Below, in pieces: positions 55,326 through 64,000 of a stretch of DNA of 64,000 nt; the first letter of the stretch is position 1; each line of letters starts with the position of its first letter. The translations under genes and the position numbers were made by a program. The notes beneath the pieces are model-generated. The model saw nothing but the letters and a program-made list of their open reading frames with translations. It did not search any database and was not told the origin of the DNA. Source of the DNA: Neodontobutis hainanensis. Its lineage: Eukaryota; Chordata; Actinopteri; Gobiiformes; Odontobutidae. The stretch spans positions 124,001 to 188,000 of the forward strand of contig JALDNG010000936.1 in assembly GCA_024349245.1 (NCBI GenBank), written 5' to 3'.

Positions 55326-55777
55326 CGAGGTTGCATGGTTGTTGTACCAGCGATCTCGGTGGCTACCCTGCCGATTGGTGATTCCCTATCAATCGCATAG
55401 CACTGAGATTCATTCAGGAAGATTGGAAGTGGTTCTCGCACTTGGGCCCAAATCTTCAGCTGCTTGAAGTTGATCAGTGGTTCAAAGCGATTGAGGATGT
55501 CTTTTCCAATCAGAAGTGGGACATTGTCAAGGTGGGACACGTACACTGGGTGTATCAGTGTCATGGGTCCGATGGTCAGTTGGACTAAGGCTACCTTGTT
55601 GATGATCGTCCGATCATCAGAGTAAGGCCTTATTTCTAAAGAGCACGGGTGGGACTTCAAGTCCCTGTGGGATCTTCTCGCTATAGCCTGGAGTGATCTG
55701 AACAGGTTGCCTGAAATTAGGCTGATGTCAGCGGCTGTGTCGAGAAGTGCTTTGTGCGTCAAGTGGTCTTCTAACAA
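55277..55777 (-). pseudogene. Retroelement aspartic protease (retropepsin)
   Basis: A 166-residue minus-strand frame. KALLDTAADISLISGNLF carries the catalytic Asp in D-T-A, in place of the commoner D-T-G or D-S-G, and PLLIGKDILNRFEPLI is the second conserved strand (I-G-x-D-x-L). It would work as a homodimer that cuts the Gag-Pol polyprotein. The frame is intact across the domain; the start shown is only the first Met, since in such elements the protease is made as part of a polyprotein. Confidence 0.78.
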
Positions 55778-55895
55778 GACAGAGAGATAAAGCTTTGAGC
55801 TACTCCCTTTTCAGTTAGGTGACCCAGAAATTGGTGAAAGGGTGTTTCACATTCGATAGTCGTGGCGTGGTCATGGCACAGCCCGATGTTTGGGT

Positions 55896-56345
55896 TCACT
55901 TGGGCGGCGCTAGACGGACTGAGGTATTGTGATCTGGATCACTTCCCTCCGTGTTGTCCATGCTAGGGTCCTGGACAATGTCATTGAGTGGCTCTGGATC
56001 GTCAGAGCCTAGGTACAGGTCTGGGAGATGTTCATTCCCTTCAGTAGACTCTGTATTTTCGTTGAGTGTTAAGGCGACTTGGATCGGTTGTGACTGTGTC
56101 TGAATCGGGGCCTTAGAGGCCTCCACCGTATACAGATCAGCCTTGTCCTTGGACTTTTCGCGCATTCGTTTGAGTATGCGTTCTATGGCCCGAGCCTCCT
56201 CTGTAGTCAGACTCCTTTCGCTATCGCGATCAGTCTGAGTTTCAGGGGCTCGGTCTCTCGCATGATTTTGTCGTTTGACAGGTGAGCTACCTGATGATCG
56301 TTGGTCTTGGGACAGGCGATAATGGTTTCTCCTGTCGTCGCGGTT
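55896..56345 (-). pseudogene. Gag-pro linker, Arg/Asp/Ser-rich then acidic
   Basis: The minus-strand frame is open from about 56,340 through 55,896 without an early Met. It starts Arg/His/Gln-rich (RNHYRLSQDQRSSGSSP), passes an RERILKRMREKSK-like charged helix and ends acidic with LPDLYLGSDDPEPLND. It links Gag to protease. No cysteine-histidine zinc knuckle is present. Confidence 0.5.
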
Positions 56346-56405
56346 TTGATAGGACCCCCTTGGTTACGGTTTGGATTGGTTGAAATTTATTTTCGAACCG
56401 AGGTC

Positions 56406-57097
56406 TCATTGAGGGCCCTGGTCTTTGAACTTACGTTCAGGCCAGGTCGGGTGTGGACCCGGCTCTCTTTTGTGTGGTCGAGGTCCCTCTTTCCTGTCTG
56501 GAAAGCGGGAGGCTCCTGGGCCATTTGGATTGGAGGTCGGCGCTCCTTCGGCGCTAGGCTCCGATCTCACGGTGACAAGAGTGTCTGGCTTTTGGCGTTT
56601 AGTCTGCCTCAGCCTCTGTTTAGTGAATGCCCGCATTGCCAGCTCGCGAAGTTGGTGGCTGGTCTGCGTTTGTGGGCATGCAGAAACGCCAAGATGATGG
56701 CTGGTAGTTGGATGGAGGTTTTGCACAAAGAGGGCTTTGAAGTTTTCATCCTCCTCCATGTTTGGTTCATTGAGTGGACCGAAATAAGCTTTGCGTAGCC
56801 GATGATAGTATAGCTGTGGGGACTCTGGCGTGCCTGTTTGATCATTAGGGCGGCAGTCAGACCCACATTTACCGTAACGTCTGAGAATTCCACCATGAGA
56901 GACTGACTAAGGAGATCAAAGTCAGCTTGGACCTCAGGAGGTTGGCGTTCGATGAAGCTACTAACATCTCTGCTTGATGTTAGTTTTATCAGAAAGATTT
57001 TGTCCGCAGCAGTAACATTGGGTATTCTTTGTAGGTAGAATTCAATGTCGCGAAGATAAGCACTCACGTCATAAGGCGGCTCCTTGATGGGGCTCAA
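56406..57097 (-). pseudogene. Gag capsid-like region and basic tail (frameshifted)
   Basis: The minus-strand frame 56,609-57,097 gives EPPYDVSAYLRDIEFYLQRI, a tryptophan-poor helical segment with ADKIFLIKLTSSRDVSSFIE and ADFDLLSQSLMVEFSD. This is the arrangement of Gypsy/retroviral capsid helices. A second frame (56,406-56,759) continues with DENFKALFVQNL and LRELAMRAFTKQRLRQTKRQ, then a Pro/Arg-rich tail. The shift between the frames lies near 56,740. No CCHC knuckle follows; RNA binding would rest on the basic tail. Confidence 0.6.
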
Positions 57098-58110
57098 AGC
57101 GAGTGATATGGCGCAATTTTGTCAAAGTCTCTGTTAGTGGGACCGTAGTCCAGATGTCTCTGTTTCAAAGCTGGTTGTGGGACAAAGTCCGATTGCCTAC
57201 CTGTTGGTAGTGCGAAGTAATCCGAATGCCTACCTGTGGAAGCTCGCGGAAAGACGGCCGGGCTCTCGGCACCGGTTGGTCCTCTTTCCGTTGCGTCCAA
57301 GCGAGGCGGTAGGGGTCGAGAAATCAGATTAGTTAGTGAGGTAGCTCCCTCCTGGGAGTTTTCCTTTGGTTTAACAGGTTGGTATGCCGGTGTAACCAGC
57401 ACTTGGTTCGGAGTGCTTTTAAACTCTGTTTTGTTACCTGGTTGTATCTGGGCGGCTTCTGTTAAGCACGCCTGAAGTTGTTCAATAAGCTGGCGGTCTA
57501 AGTCACCTTGTTGAGTGAGGGCCTCTACCCGTGCACTCAGGGACTCTCTCCGCCGAGCTTCCTGTGCCAGCATATTCGCGGACAGCTGTGCACTTTTGCC
57601 TGCTTTGATGAGTTCCTCTCGCATAGCGTCGTGCTCATTGCGATGGTCACTGAGCTGCAGTTCTGCTAGGTCACGAGCAGACCTTTTTTCGCTCAGCTCG
57701 TTCCTTAGGTCACTGAGGGTCCCCTCAGTTATCTGGAGTTTGGTGTGTAACTCCTCAAAGTCAGGTTCTGTCTTGGAGTGTTTGTGCAAGAGTTTGTAAC
57801 TCTTGGTTCTGTTTTTCAGAATTCTCCAGGGCTCCTTGGGTCAGCTGGAGTTCCTGATTCAATGTCTTGATATCGCGTTGGAGCGGGCGAGGTCCTGTTT
57901 CTGGACCTGGATTTTCTCGTGGCTGCGTGCCAGGAGATCCTCAGCGTGTTTCTGCTGCGCGCGCATAACAGTAGCCATTTGACCTAACAGCTTAGTTAGA
58001 TCCTTGTCTTTTGGCTTAGAGGTTAGCGCAATGCTAATCAAGGAGCTAAGAACTGAATCTAGCTCGTTGGGAGGTGTGGTCTGAATCTCGTCAACATATT
58101 GGGGTAGCAC
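57094..58110 (-). pseudogene. Gag N-terminal region with coiled coil (two frames)
   Basis: The upstream frame (57,859-58,110) starts MLPQYVDEIQTTPPNELDSV and continues into a charged helix. The next (57,094-57,789) is a long heptad-rich coiled coil (LHTKLQITEGTLSDLRNELS ... LIEQLQACL) followed by a proline-rich, disordered linker. This order (leader, coiled coil, linker, capsid) is compatible with a Gag protein that oligomerises by its coiled coil. A frameshift between 57,789 and 57,859 breaks it. The first Met at 58,110 is a likely Gag start because no coding-like sequence lies upstream. Confidence 0.58.
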
Positions 58111-59192
58111 CTGTTCTGTTAAATCATTTAGAGCCTAGTCTAAGTGATCCAGAAGCTTGATGGGACTACCAGAACCTGTAGACTGTGAGTCAGACTTGTT
58201 GAAAATGGGGTTTCTCTGAGAAAGTGAGTTATTGTTAGATTACGTTTTAACTGCAAGGAGAGAGTTACTACTTGTAGAGTGTTACGAAGAAGCGCGTAAA
58301 ACTCAAGCAGACTGTGAAAGGATTTTTGAAAATCTGAGTAAAAGTGTAAATAATAAAAAAATAATGAAGGAATAAAAATTAAAGTTAACATTTTATTTTA
58401 TTTAAAATAAAATAAAATTACAATTAAATTAAAATAAAAGGGGTATTAAGTCAAATAAGTCAGATTGAAAGTAATAAAAGAAGGAATTGTTGAAGTGGAA
58501 GTTGGTATAAAGTCTATTTCTGAGTGAAATGACCTTATGCTAGTATTAAGCAGTGACTATGTAGCAATAGCCTAGTGGTGTGAATGTTAATGAGGGTTGA
58601 CAGTGCTAATTTGTAAAATTAACAGTGCAGAATCAGTGGGTTTAATCTAACAATTCATGCAGGTAATCAGCTTTTAAATTACAGCTATGACAAAATTCGT
58701 GCAGGGTTAAGTCTGTTCAGGCGTAACAGCAGGGTTGTCGTAGTGTTAGTAAGCTGTTAGCATTAGCATTCCAATTTGACAAATCCTGTGTAGATAGGAA
58801 AGTCACAAAACAAGTCTTAAATTGTTAATCAAGACAAATTAATAATCAAATTAAATGCAGGGTTAGCATCAAAGATTTTCCAAAAGCAGATGCAATGTTC
58901 ATTAAAAATGTCACAATTGTTAGTTAACTCCTATTGTGCATTCAAGGTTGTTAAACACAGGCATTAACAACAATCAAAAACAGCTTAATAGCAGTTCAGT
59001 AGTTGTTAATAACGCAGAGTAATTCACTTTTATGTTAATTCAATCAGGCTTTTCAGTGTCAATGAAAGCTTAAATTATTCAGTTGTTAAGTTCTAAACTT
59101 GAATTAGTCACTGTTTTAAGGAAAAAGTGTAATTCCGTTGAGTGACCACCAGAGAGAGACGTAGAGCTCCTCTGAGATTTTTAGAAGTTTCG

Positions 59193-59341
59193 CACTTCTC
59201 TTCCGCTAGGGGCAGTAGAAACTTGTGTCTGTGGTTTTACTACTTCTTTCCGCTAGGGGGCGATAAAGACTCTCGTGAGTCAGTGGTTTTACCACTTCTT
59301 TCCGCTAGGGGGCGATAGAGACTCTCGTGAGTCTCTGGCTT
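59193..59341. repeat. Three tandem copies of a 48-52-bp repeat in the retroelement leader
   Basis: Copies start at 59,193, 59,241 and 59,293 with the shared core acttctttccgctagggggc followed by a gactctcgtgagtc palindrome (degenerate in copy 1) and gtggttttac. The core with an internal palindrome suggests a structured RNA or protein-binding element. Confidence 0.75.
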
Positions 59342-60145
59342 CCGGAGTGAAGTCTCCGGCACGCCCCTTTGAGGGTGCCGGGGCAAAGTTTGTTTTTAGC
59401 TCCAGTCAGAGACTGACTTGGGACGCGTCTACAACTTGTTAAACCCGCGGTTTAAACACAGCAGCGCTTTGTACAAAGCAGGTACAAGGCCACGTTTTAA
59501 ACACAAGCACATTTACCACAGCAGGCTCAAACCACGTTTTTAGACAAAGCACGGCAGCCCACGTGGCTTTTAGGGGAGGGTTTTCACAGTTAGCTAGTCT
59601 GTGAAGGCCTACAGCACGGGTTTTTTAATCCATTCAAAATACACCCAGGCTCATAAGCCTTAGGCAAGACAAGTTTTCTCATAAAAATCCGGTGTAGCGG
59701 CAATTTTTTTCAACTTGTAAGAGACAATTTTAACTTAACTCTGGCATAGCACAGTAGTTAGCTTTTGTCTCGGGCCCATATGAAGTTACACAATTTGTCT
59801 CGTGTGTTTAACATGCATGCAATTTGCAGAGTCTCTAAGCTTTGTAACAGACTCTAAGCAACTTTTAACAAGTACTTGATTAATGCTCTGGCCATAAATG
59901 TGCGTACAATACTAATTGTAATTCAAAATAATATCAGTCCAGCTGGTACGATTTGAATTAGCAATTTCGACAGCGCTTCACACTTAACAAACAAAAGCAC
60001 AACTCTCACACACACACACATGCACGCGGTTAAACGCATTGCTAAGCAACAGCGCAACAAAGGCACAGCTTTCAGTGGACAGCAATTTTGTAAAGACTTT
60101 GGATATTGAGTGATTCTAATGTTTAATCAAAAAAAATTCTTCCGA

Positions 60146-60163
60146 GGCTCACGCGGGGCGTCA
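60146..60163 (-). promoter_or_regulatory. Primer-binding-site candidate (tRNA-Lys-like)
   Basis: Minus-strand TGACGCCCCGCGTGAGCC starts nine bases after the 5' LTR in element sense. It matches the complement of the vertebrate tRNA-Lys1,2 3' end at about 13 of 18 positions, so it may be a mutated site for that primer. The nine-base gap from the LTR is longer than usual. The tRNA assignment is from general knowledge and tentative. Confidence 0.42.
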
Positions 60164-60172
60164 AAAATAATA

Positions 60173-62121
60173 TGTAGGGAATATGGTCTTATTAATTAAT
60201 AATTAATATGAATATTAATTATGGAAATTAATAATTAATATTTTGCTTATCAAAATATTAATTTCTTTCGGGGCACCACTCTAGTTTTGAACAGATCCAG
60301 AGAAACTGTTTAGTCTAGTCTCATTAATCTAAAGGAAGTAAATTCTTCGTTTTGAAAATTAATGAATTAAACATTGAAACAGTAAATGTCTTTATGGGGT
60401 TTTATTAAAGATTATAAAAATTTAAACAGTGAATAATTACAGGGGAAATGACACAAAGGGATAATTATTGACACATGAATGGGTAAATCAAAGAACGATA
60501 AAACACTTTACTTTCAGAGGATTTTGTGAAACAAAAGAAAGTAGGCCTATTGATTATTAACTCTATTATTAGATGAGGGGCTGTTACGGAGCGTTTAAAG
60601 GGGTTCGATGACGGTTTCTGAGGCCAAGGCTGTTATGTTTAGACAGTTAGACGCCAAACTTGTGTAACTAACGTTTAGACTCACCCTGGGGTCGTGATTG
60701 GTCTCAGATCTTAGCGGCGAGAGGTCTAGAGGTTGTCCGGAACCCTGTCGCAACCGATGACGTTTGTCGCCTCCAGGATGGCCTGCTGTTTCCACTCTCC
60801 AGAGGGGCTGCCATGGGCCCGGGAGATTCAAAAAGCGTCTCGTTACTGTCACAACTAGCCAAGCCTTTTAGCATCAGCGTCGTACACGAGTAAAATTGAG
60901 TCTTTCAAAGTTATTGCGAAGTCCACTGGAGAAGGTTTAGCGGCTGTGTTGCTGGCTTAAACTTGCTCGAGAAAGTTAGATTTTAGTCAAGCTAACTCTT
61001 TAGCAGGCAGGAAATCTTCAAAAATAAAAGCGAGGCAACTTCCTTTTGTTGGCAGGCTGGCAGGAAGTAAGCTACTTTGAACAGCTTTGTGAAGGAAACT
61101 TTATCGCGGCAAGCTAAACTTGCAGGCTTTAAAGTACAAAGAAAATTTACTCGTTACGAGGTCCGGAGCTTGTGAGAGGTTCGAGGGCCTACGGCCCTGA
61201 ACGGACAAGAGGTCCAGTGCGAAGTGAAGAGGAGACGGAGAGTAGTGCAGAGAGGCGTGTTTTGACCAGCGGTCACTTTTAACACTTTTGACAGGGTGTG
61301 TCTTACGGAGGAAGGCATTGCTTTGGGGAGTTTAAATGTTTAAACTAAGTCTTAAACATTCCTTTTGTTTCACCCTATTTTCCTTGGTTTTAAAACACAC
61401 AAACACATTCGTACTTGCAGGATTATGCAAAGAAACATTTGTCAGACTTATTATAAAAACATATATTCATTACATTTTATTAACATAAAACGTAACTCTG
61501 TAGGAATGGAAGGAATTAGTTGACTTGTAAAACTCTGCATCCTGGAAACAAACAGTATATTTGTTAGTACATTCACAATCTTTCTAAGTAATAAAATAAC
61601 AAAATGTCCTTTAATGAAATAACACCAATGTCCTTCTTGAGTGCAGAGTCATTTGTCCAGTTAAACCAAAGGGGTAGTGTTTGACCATGCCCGACGACTA
61701 TGATCAAAGACATTTTCAACTGTTAATCAGGATTAGAATAAAGTGTTCTCGAGAAAGCTGGATGGACACCTTATCTACAGGATTTCGGCTTTTGGACATG
61801 GCGCCTAGCAGTCTGTGATGTTCCATGTGTCACCTTTGACACGGTGCTGGGTAGAACGAAGATCCAATTCTTATAAAAGCAAAACAAAGTCATTAATAAG
61901 TTTCCTGTCCTTAGCAAAACACGTTGGTGTCCTTTTATCTGAAAGAAAACGGGGTTAGCATGTCTTCTTCTCAAGATTTACATCCACGGCCTGTCTCTGG
62001 AGGCCGATGGTGAAACAACAGTTGTTAATCTTGAAGACCCTTAGTGAAACAGTTTGGAAGTCTGTAAGTGATTAAACAAATGTTATAATCCGTGTGGCGT
62101 TCTGGAGGCTGATCTGCTACA
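60173..62121 (-). repeat. LTR (5' LTR in element sense)
   Basis: 1,949 bp, TGTAGGGAATATGG...GATCTGCTACA. About 98% identical by eye to the left LTR; examples of differences are gctccag/gatccag, gatggcgttta/gatgacgtttg and an extra tttc near 61,580. It would hold the promoter for the minus-strand transcript; no TATA box was fixed with confidence. Confidence 0.93.
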
Positions 62122-63327
62122 AGGCGTTTATTAGAACAGACTGTAGACCTGCAGTAGAACAGACCGTAGATGAGCAGTAAAACAGACTATAGATTTGCAT
62201 TAGAACAGACTTTAAAAGTGCAGTAGTAGAGACTGTACACGTGTAGTAGAACAGACTGTAGATGAGCAGTAGTACAGACTGTAGACTTACATTAGAACAG
62301 ACTGTAGATGTGCATTAGAACAGACTGTAGACGTGCAGTAGAACAGACTGTAGGCGTGCAGTGGGCGAGACTGTAGTAGAGCAGTAGTACAGACTGTAAA
62401 CTGGCATTAGAACAGACTGTAGAGGTGCAGGTGAACAGACAGTACACGTGCAGTTGAGCAGACTTCAGAGCAGCAGTAGTACAGACTCTAGATTGGCTTT
62501 AGAACTGACTATAGACAAGCATTAGAACAGGCTATAAACGTCCAGTAGAACAGACTCTATATAAGTATTAGAAAACACTCTAGATATGCTTTATAACAAA
62601 ATGTAGAGGTGCAGTAGTTCCAACTGTAGACGAACATTAGAACAGACTGTATATGAGTATTGGAAAACACTCTAAACATGCTTTAGAACAGACTGTAGAG
62701 GTGCAGTAATACAGACTGTAGATGAGAATTAGAAAAGACTGTAAACGTCCAGTAGAACAGACTGACAATGTGCAGAAGAATAGACTGTAGAGATGCAGTA
62801 GTACAGACTGTAGACAAGCATTAGAACAGACTGTATATGAGTATTAGAAAACACTCTAGACATGCTTTAGAATAGACTGTAGAGCTGCAGTAGTTCAGAC
62901 TGTAGACGAGCATTAGAACAGACTCTATATGAGTTTTAGAAAACACTCTGCACATGCTTTAGAACAGATTGTAAAAGGTGCAGTATTTCTGACTGTAGAC
63001 GTGCATTAGAACAGACTGTATATGAGTATTAGAAAACACTCTAGACATGCTGTAGAACAGACTGTTGATGAGCAGTAATACAGACTGTAGACTTGCATTA
63101 GAACAGACTGTAGATGTGCAGTAGAACAGACTGTAGACGTTTATTAGAACAGACTGTAGACCTGCAAAAGAACAGACCGTAGATGAGTAGTAAAACAGAC
63201 TATAGACTTGCATTAGAACAGACTGTAAAACTGACTGTAGACGAGCATTAGAACAGACTGTAAACATCCAGTAGAACAGACTGACAATGTGCAGAAGAAT
63301 AGACTGTAGAAATGCAGTAGTACAGAC
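62122..63327 (+). repeat. 23-bp minisatellite array, block 4 (right of the LTR element)
   Basis: Forward 23-bp units, about 52 unit lengths. Their order matches the 1.05-1.15-kb higher-order copies near 30,600-33,000 (marker cagacttcagagcagcagta followed by gattggctttagaactgact at 62,459). The block is cut at 63,328 by a DNA transposon end. Confidence 0.93.
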
Positions 63328-64000
63328 TAGGGCTGTAGCGATACACTAATCTCACGATACGATCGATGCACGATATTCAGCTCACGATACGATATATATC
63401 ACGATATTCAGCCAGCGATACGATTCGATACAATTCGATATAAATCGATACACTTACATCATTTTCTGAAAGATTGGGGACAGAGTGATTTTGGTGACAT
63501 CTTGTGAGTATTTAATTAATTGAACTAAAAACAATATATGTGCAAGTGCTGGACAAAATGAATCAAAGATGTGTTGAGAAAATTATTTCCATTTATTGAA
63601 ACAGTGCAAACTGTAGCTTACAAGCATTTGAAAAGTAAATAAAGTGCAGTATTGCAATTAACAATGGAGTTTTCAAAAGTGCAGCAAGTGGCCTGTTCTG
63701 AACTTTCTTTGACAGCTTTTTAGCTTGACACTGAACATATGTAGCCAGTCTAGCCACCAGGTAAGTAAACATAGTACCATGGCTTCTGTACCATCCACTA
63801 ATACAAGTCACTAAGAACAAATAAACCATGGCAGCCAATAATTCAAGTCCACAGGAGCAACATTTAAGCCAACTTAAAATTGTACCCATCTTAGCAGAGT
63901 ATCTTAAGGACTTAAGTGAACACTAGTAAACGGAAAATCTCCTCTCCACATAACTGCAGACCAAGTGATCTACATTGTCTTCAGATTTTTGTTCAGGAAT
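63328..64000. mobile_element. DNA transposon, left end (candidate; continues past the window)
   Basis: Satellite stops abruptly at tacagac and is followed by TAGGGCTGTAGCGATACAC, a terminus type seen in several fish hAT-like elements. The next 100 bases are subterminal repeats of cacgatacgat / cgatattcag / gattcgatac words. Beyond 63,460 the sequence is unique-looking; a minus-strand frame at 63,593-63,889 (98 residues, hydrophobic, MGTILSWLKCCSCGLELLAA at the start) has no recognised domain. The opposite end lies outside, so superfamily and target duplication cannot be settled. Confidence 0.45.

Larger units (their letters stand above)
58140..60172 (-). other. 5' leader of the retroelement, non-coding
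   Basis: About 2 kb between Gag and the 5' LTR with no convincing frame. It is AT-rich around 58,370-58,440, holds three copies of a roughly 50-bp repeat at 59,193-59,341 and a short CA run near 60,007-60,020. It would contain packaging and splice-donor signals, which I could not identify. Confidence 0.5.
50023..62121 (-). mobile_element. Full-length LTR retroelement, minus strand, coding region broken, no reverse transcriptase seen
   Basis: Two direct LTRs (50,023-51,970 and 60,173-62,121) enclose 8.2 kb. All coding traces run on the minus strand in the order gag, protease, a second protease-like segment, an unassigned region, an RNase-H-like tail, integrase. The right LTR is therefore the 5' one. 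A primer-binding-site candidate and a polypurine tract sit at the proper ends. The element lies inside the 23-bp array: flanks are ...gtagac and aggcgt..., so a 4-bp duplication AGAC/AGGC with one mismatch is the best I can propose. At least six frameshifts or stops break the frames, so it is not autonomous. The gap between protease and RNase-H-like tail (about 900 bp) is too short for a reverse transcriptase. It is retrovirus-like/Gypsy-like in integrase and C-terminal GPY/F-type segment; the exact family is not assigned. Confidence 0.88.

Overview
The window looks like teleost fish nuclear DNA. It carries short, all phase-1 immunoglobulin-domain exons of the fish Fc-receptor-like / leukocyte immune-type receptor kind, two tRNA-derived SINEs with the fish-type body that follows the B box, an antisense L2-like LINE, DNA-transposon ends and a retrovirus-like LTR element. 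Spliced exons with GT/AG borders and the lack of operon-like coding rule out a prokaryote. About two thirds of the window is satellite DNA.

Layout. (1) 1-7,720: the 5' part of one plus-strand Ig-superfamily receptor gene: a two-exon signal peptide (576-612, 706-738) and seven Ig-domain exons (2,570-7,720). Its large introns are filled by a piggyBac-like element (1,422-2,373), a decayed antisense LINE (about 3,600-5,940) that itself holds a hAT end, a 60-bp-arm hairpin and a SINE. (2) 7,721-27,823: a purine-rich 27-bp minisatellite that starts inside the last Ig exon and continues its reading frame for about 80 codons. It is interrupted by a degenerate patch (12,780-13,250), a 156-bp/625-bp higher-order satellite (16,519-18,175) and a small outpost of the next satellite family (18,176-18,333). 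(3) 27,826-50,022: a 23-bp minisatellite with kilobase-scale higher-order repeats, one SINE insertion (40,680-41,028), an inverted block (about 46,050-49,690) and a solo LTR (47,101-47,798). (4) 50,023-62,121: a full-length, frame-broken LTR retroelement on the minus strand with 1.95-kb LTRs. It has gag, a retropepsin, what looks like a second degenerate retropepsin fold, an RNase-H-like tail and an integrase, but I could read no reverse transcriptase or env. (5) 62,122-63,327: the 23-bp array resumes. (6) 63,328-64,000: the left end of a DNA transposon that leaves the window.

No transmembrane or cytoplasmic exon of the receptor gene is visible, so the gene either continues beyond the satellites (which would make a giant intron) or was truncated by satellite growth. 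The very long open frames inside the 27-bp array are a consequence of its unit (27 = 9 codons, no stop in any of six frames) and are not taken as genes.

Limits: everything was read by eye. Repeat identities, family names and divergences are estimates. Parts of the arrays show the single-base dropouts expected of poorly polished long-read consensus, so fine structure there should be trusted least.
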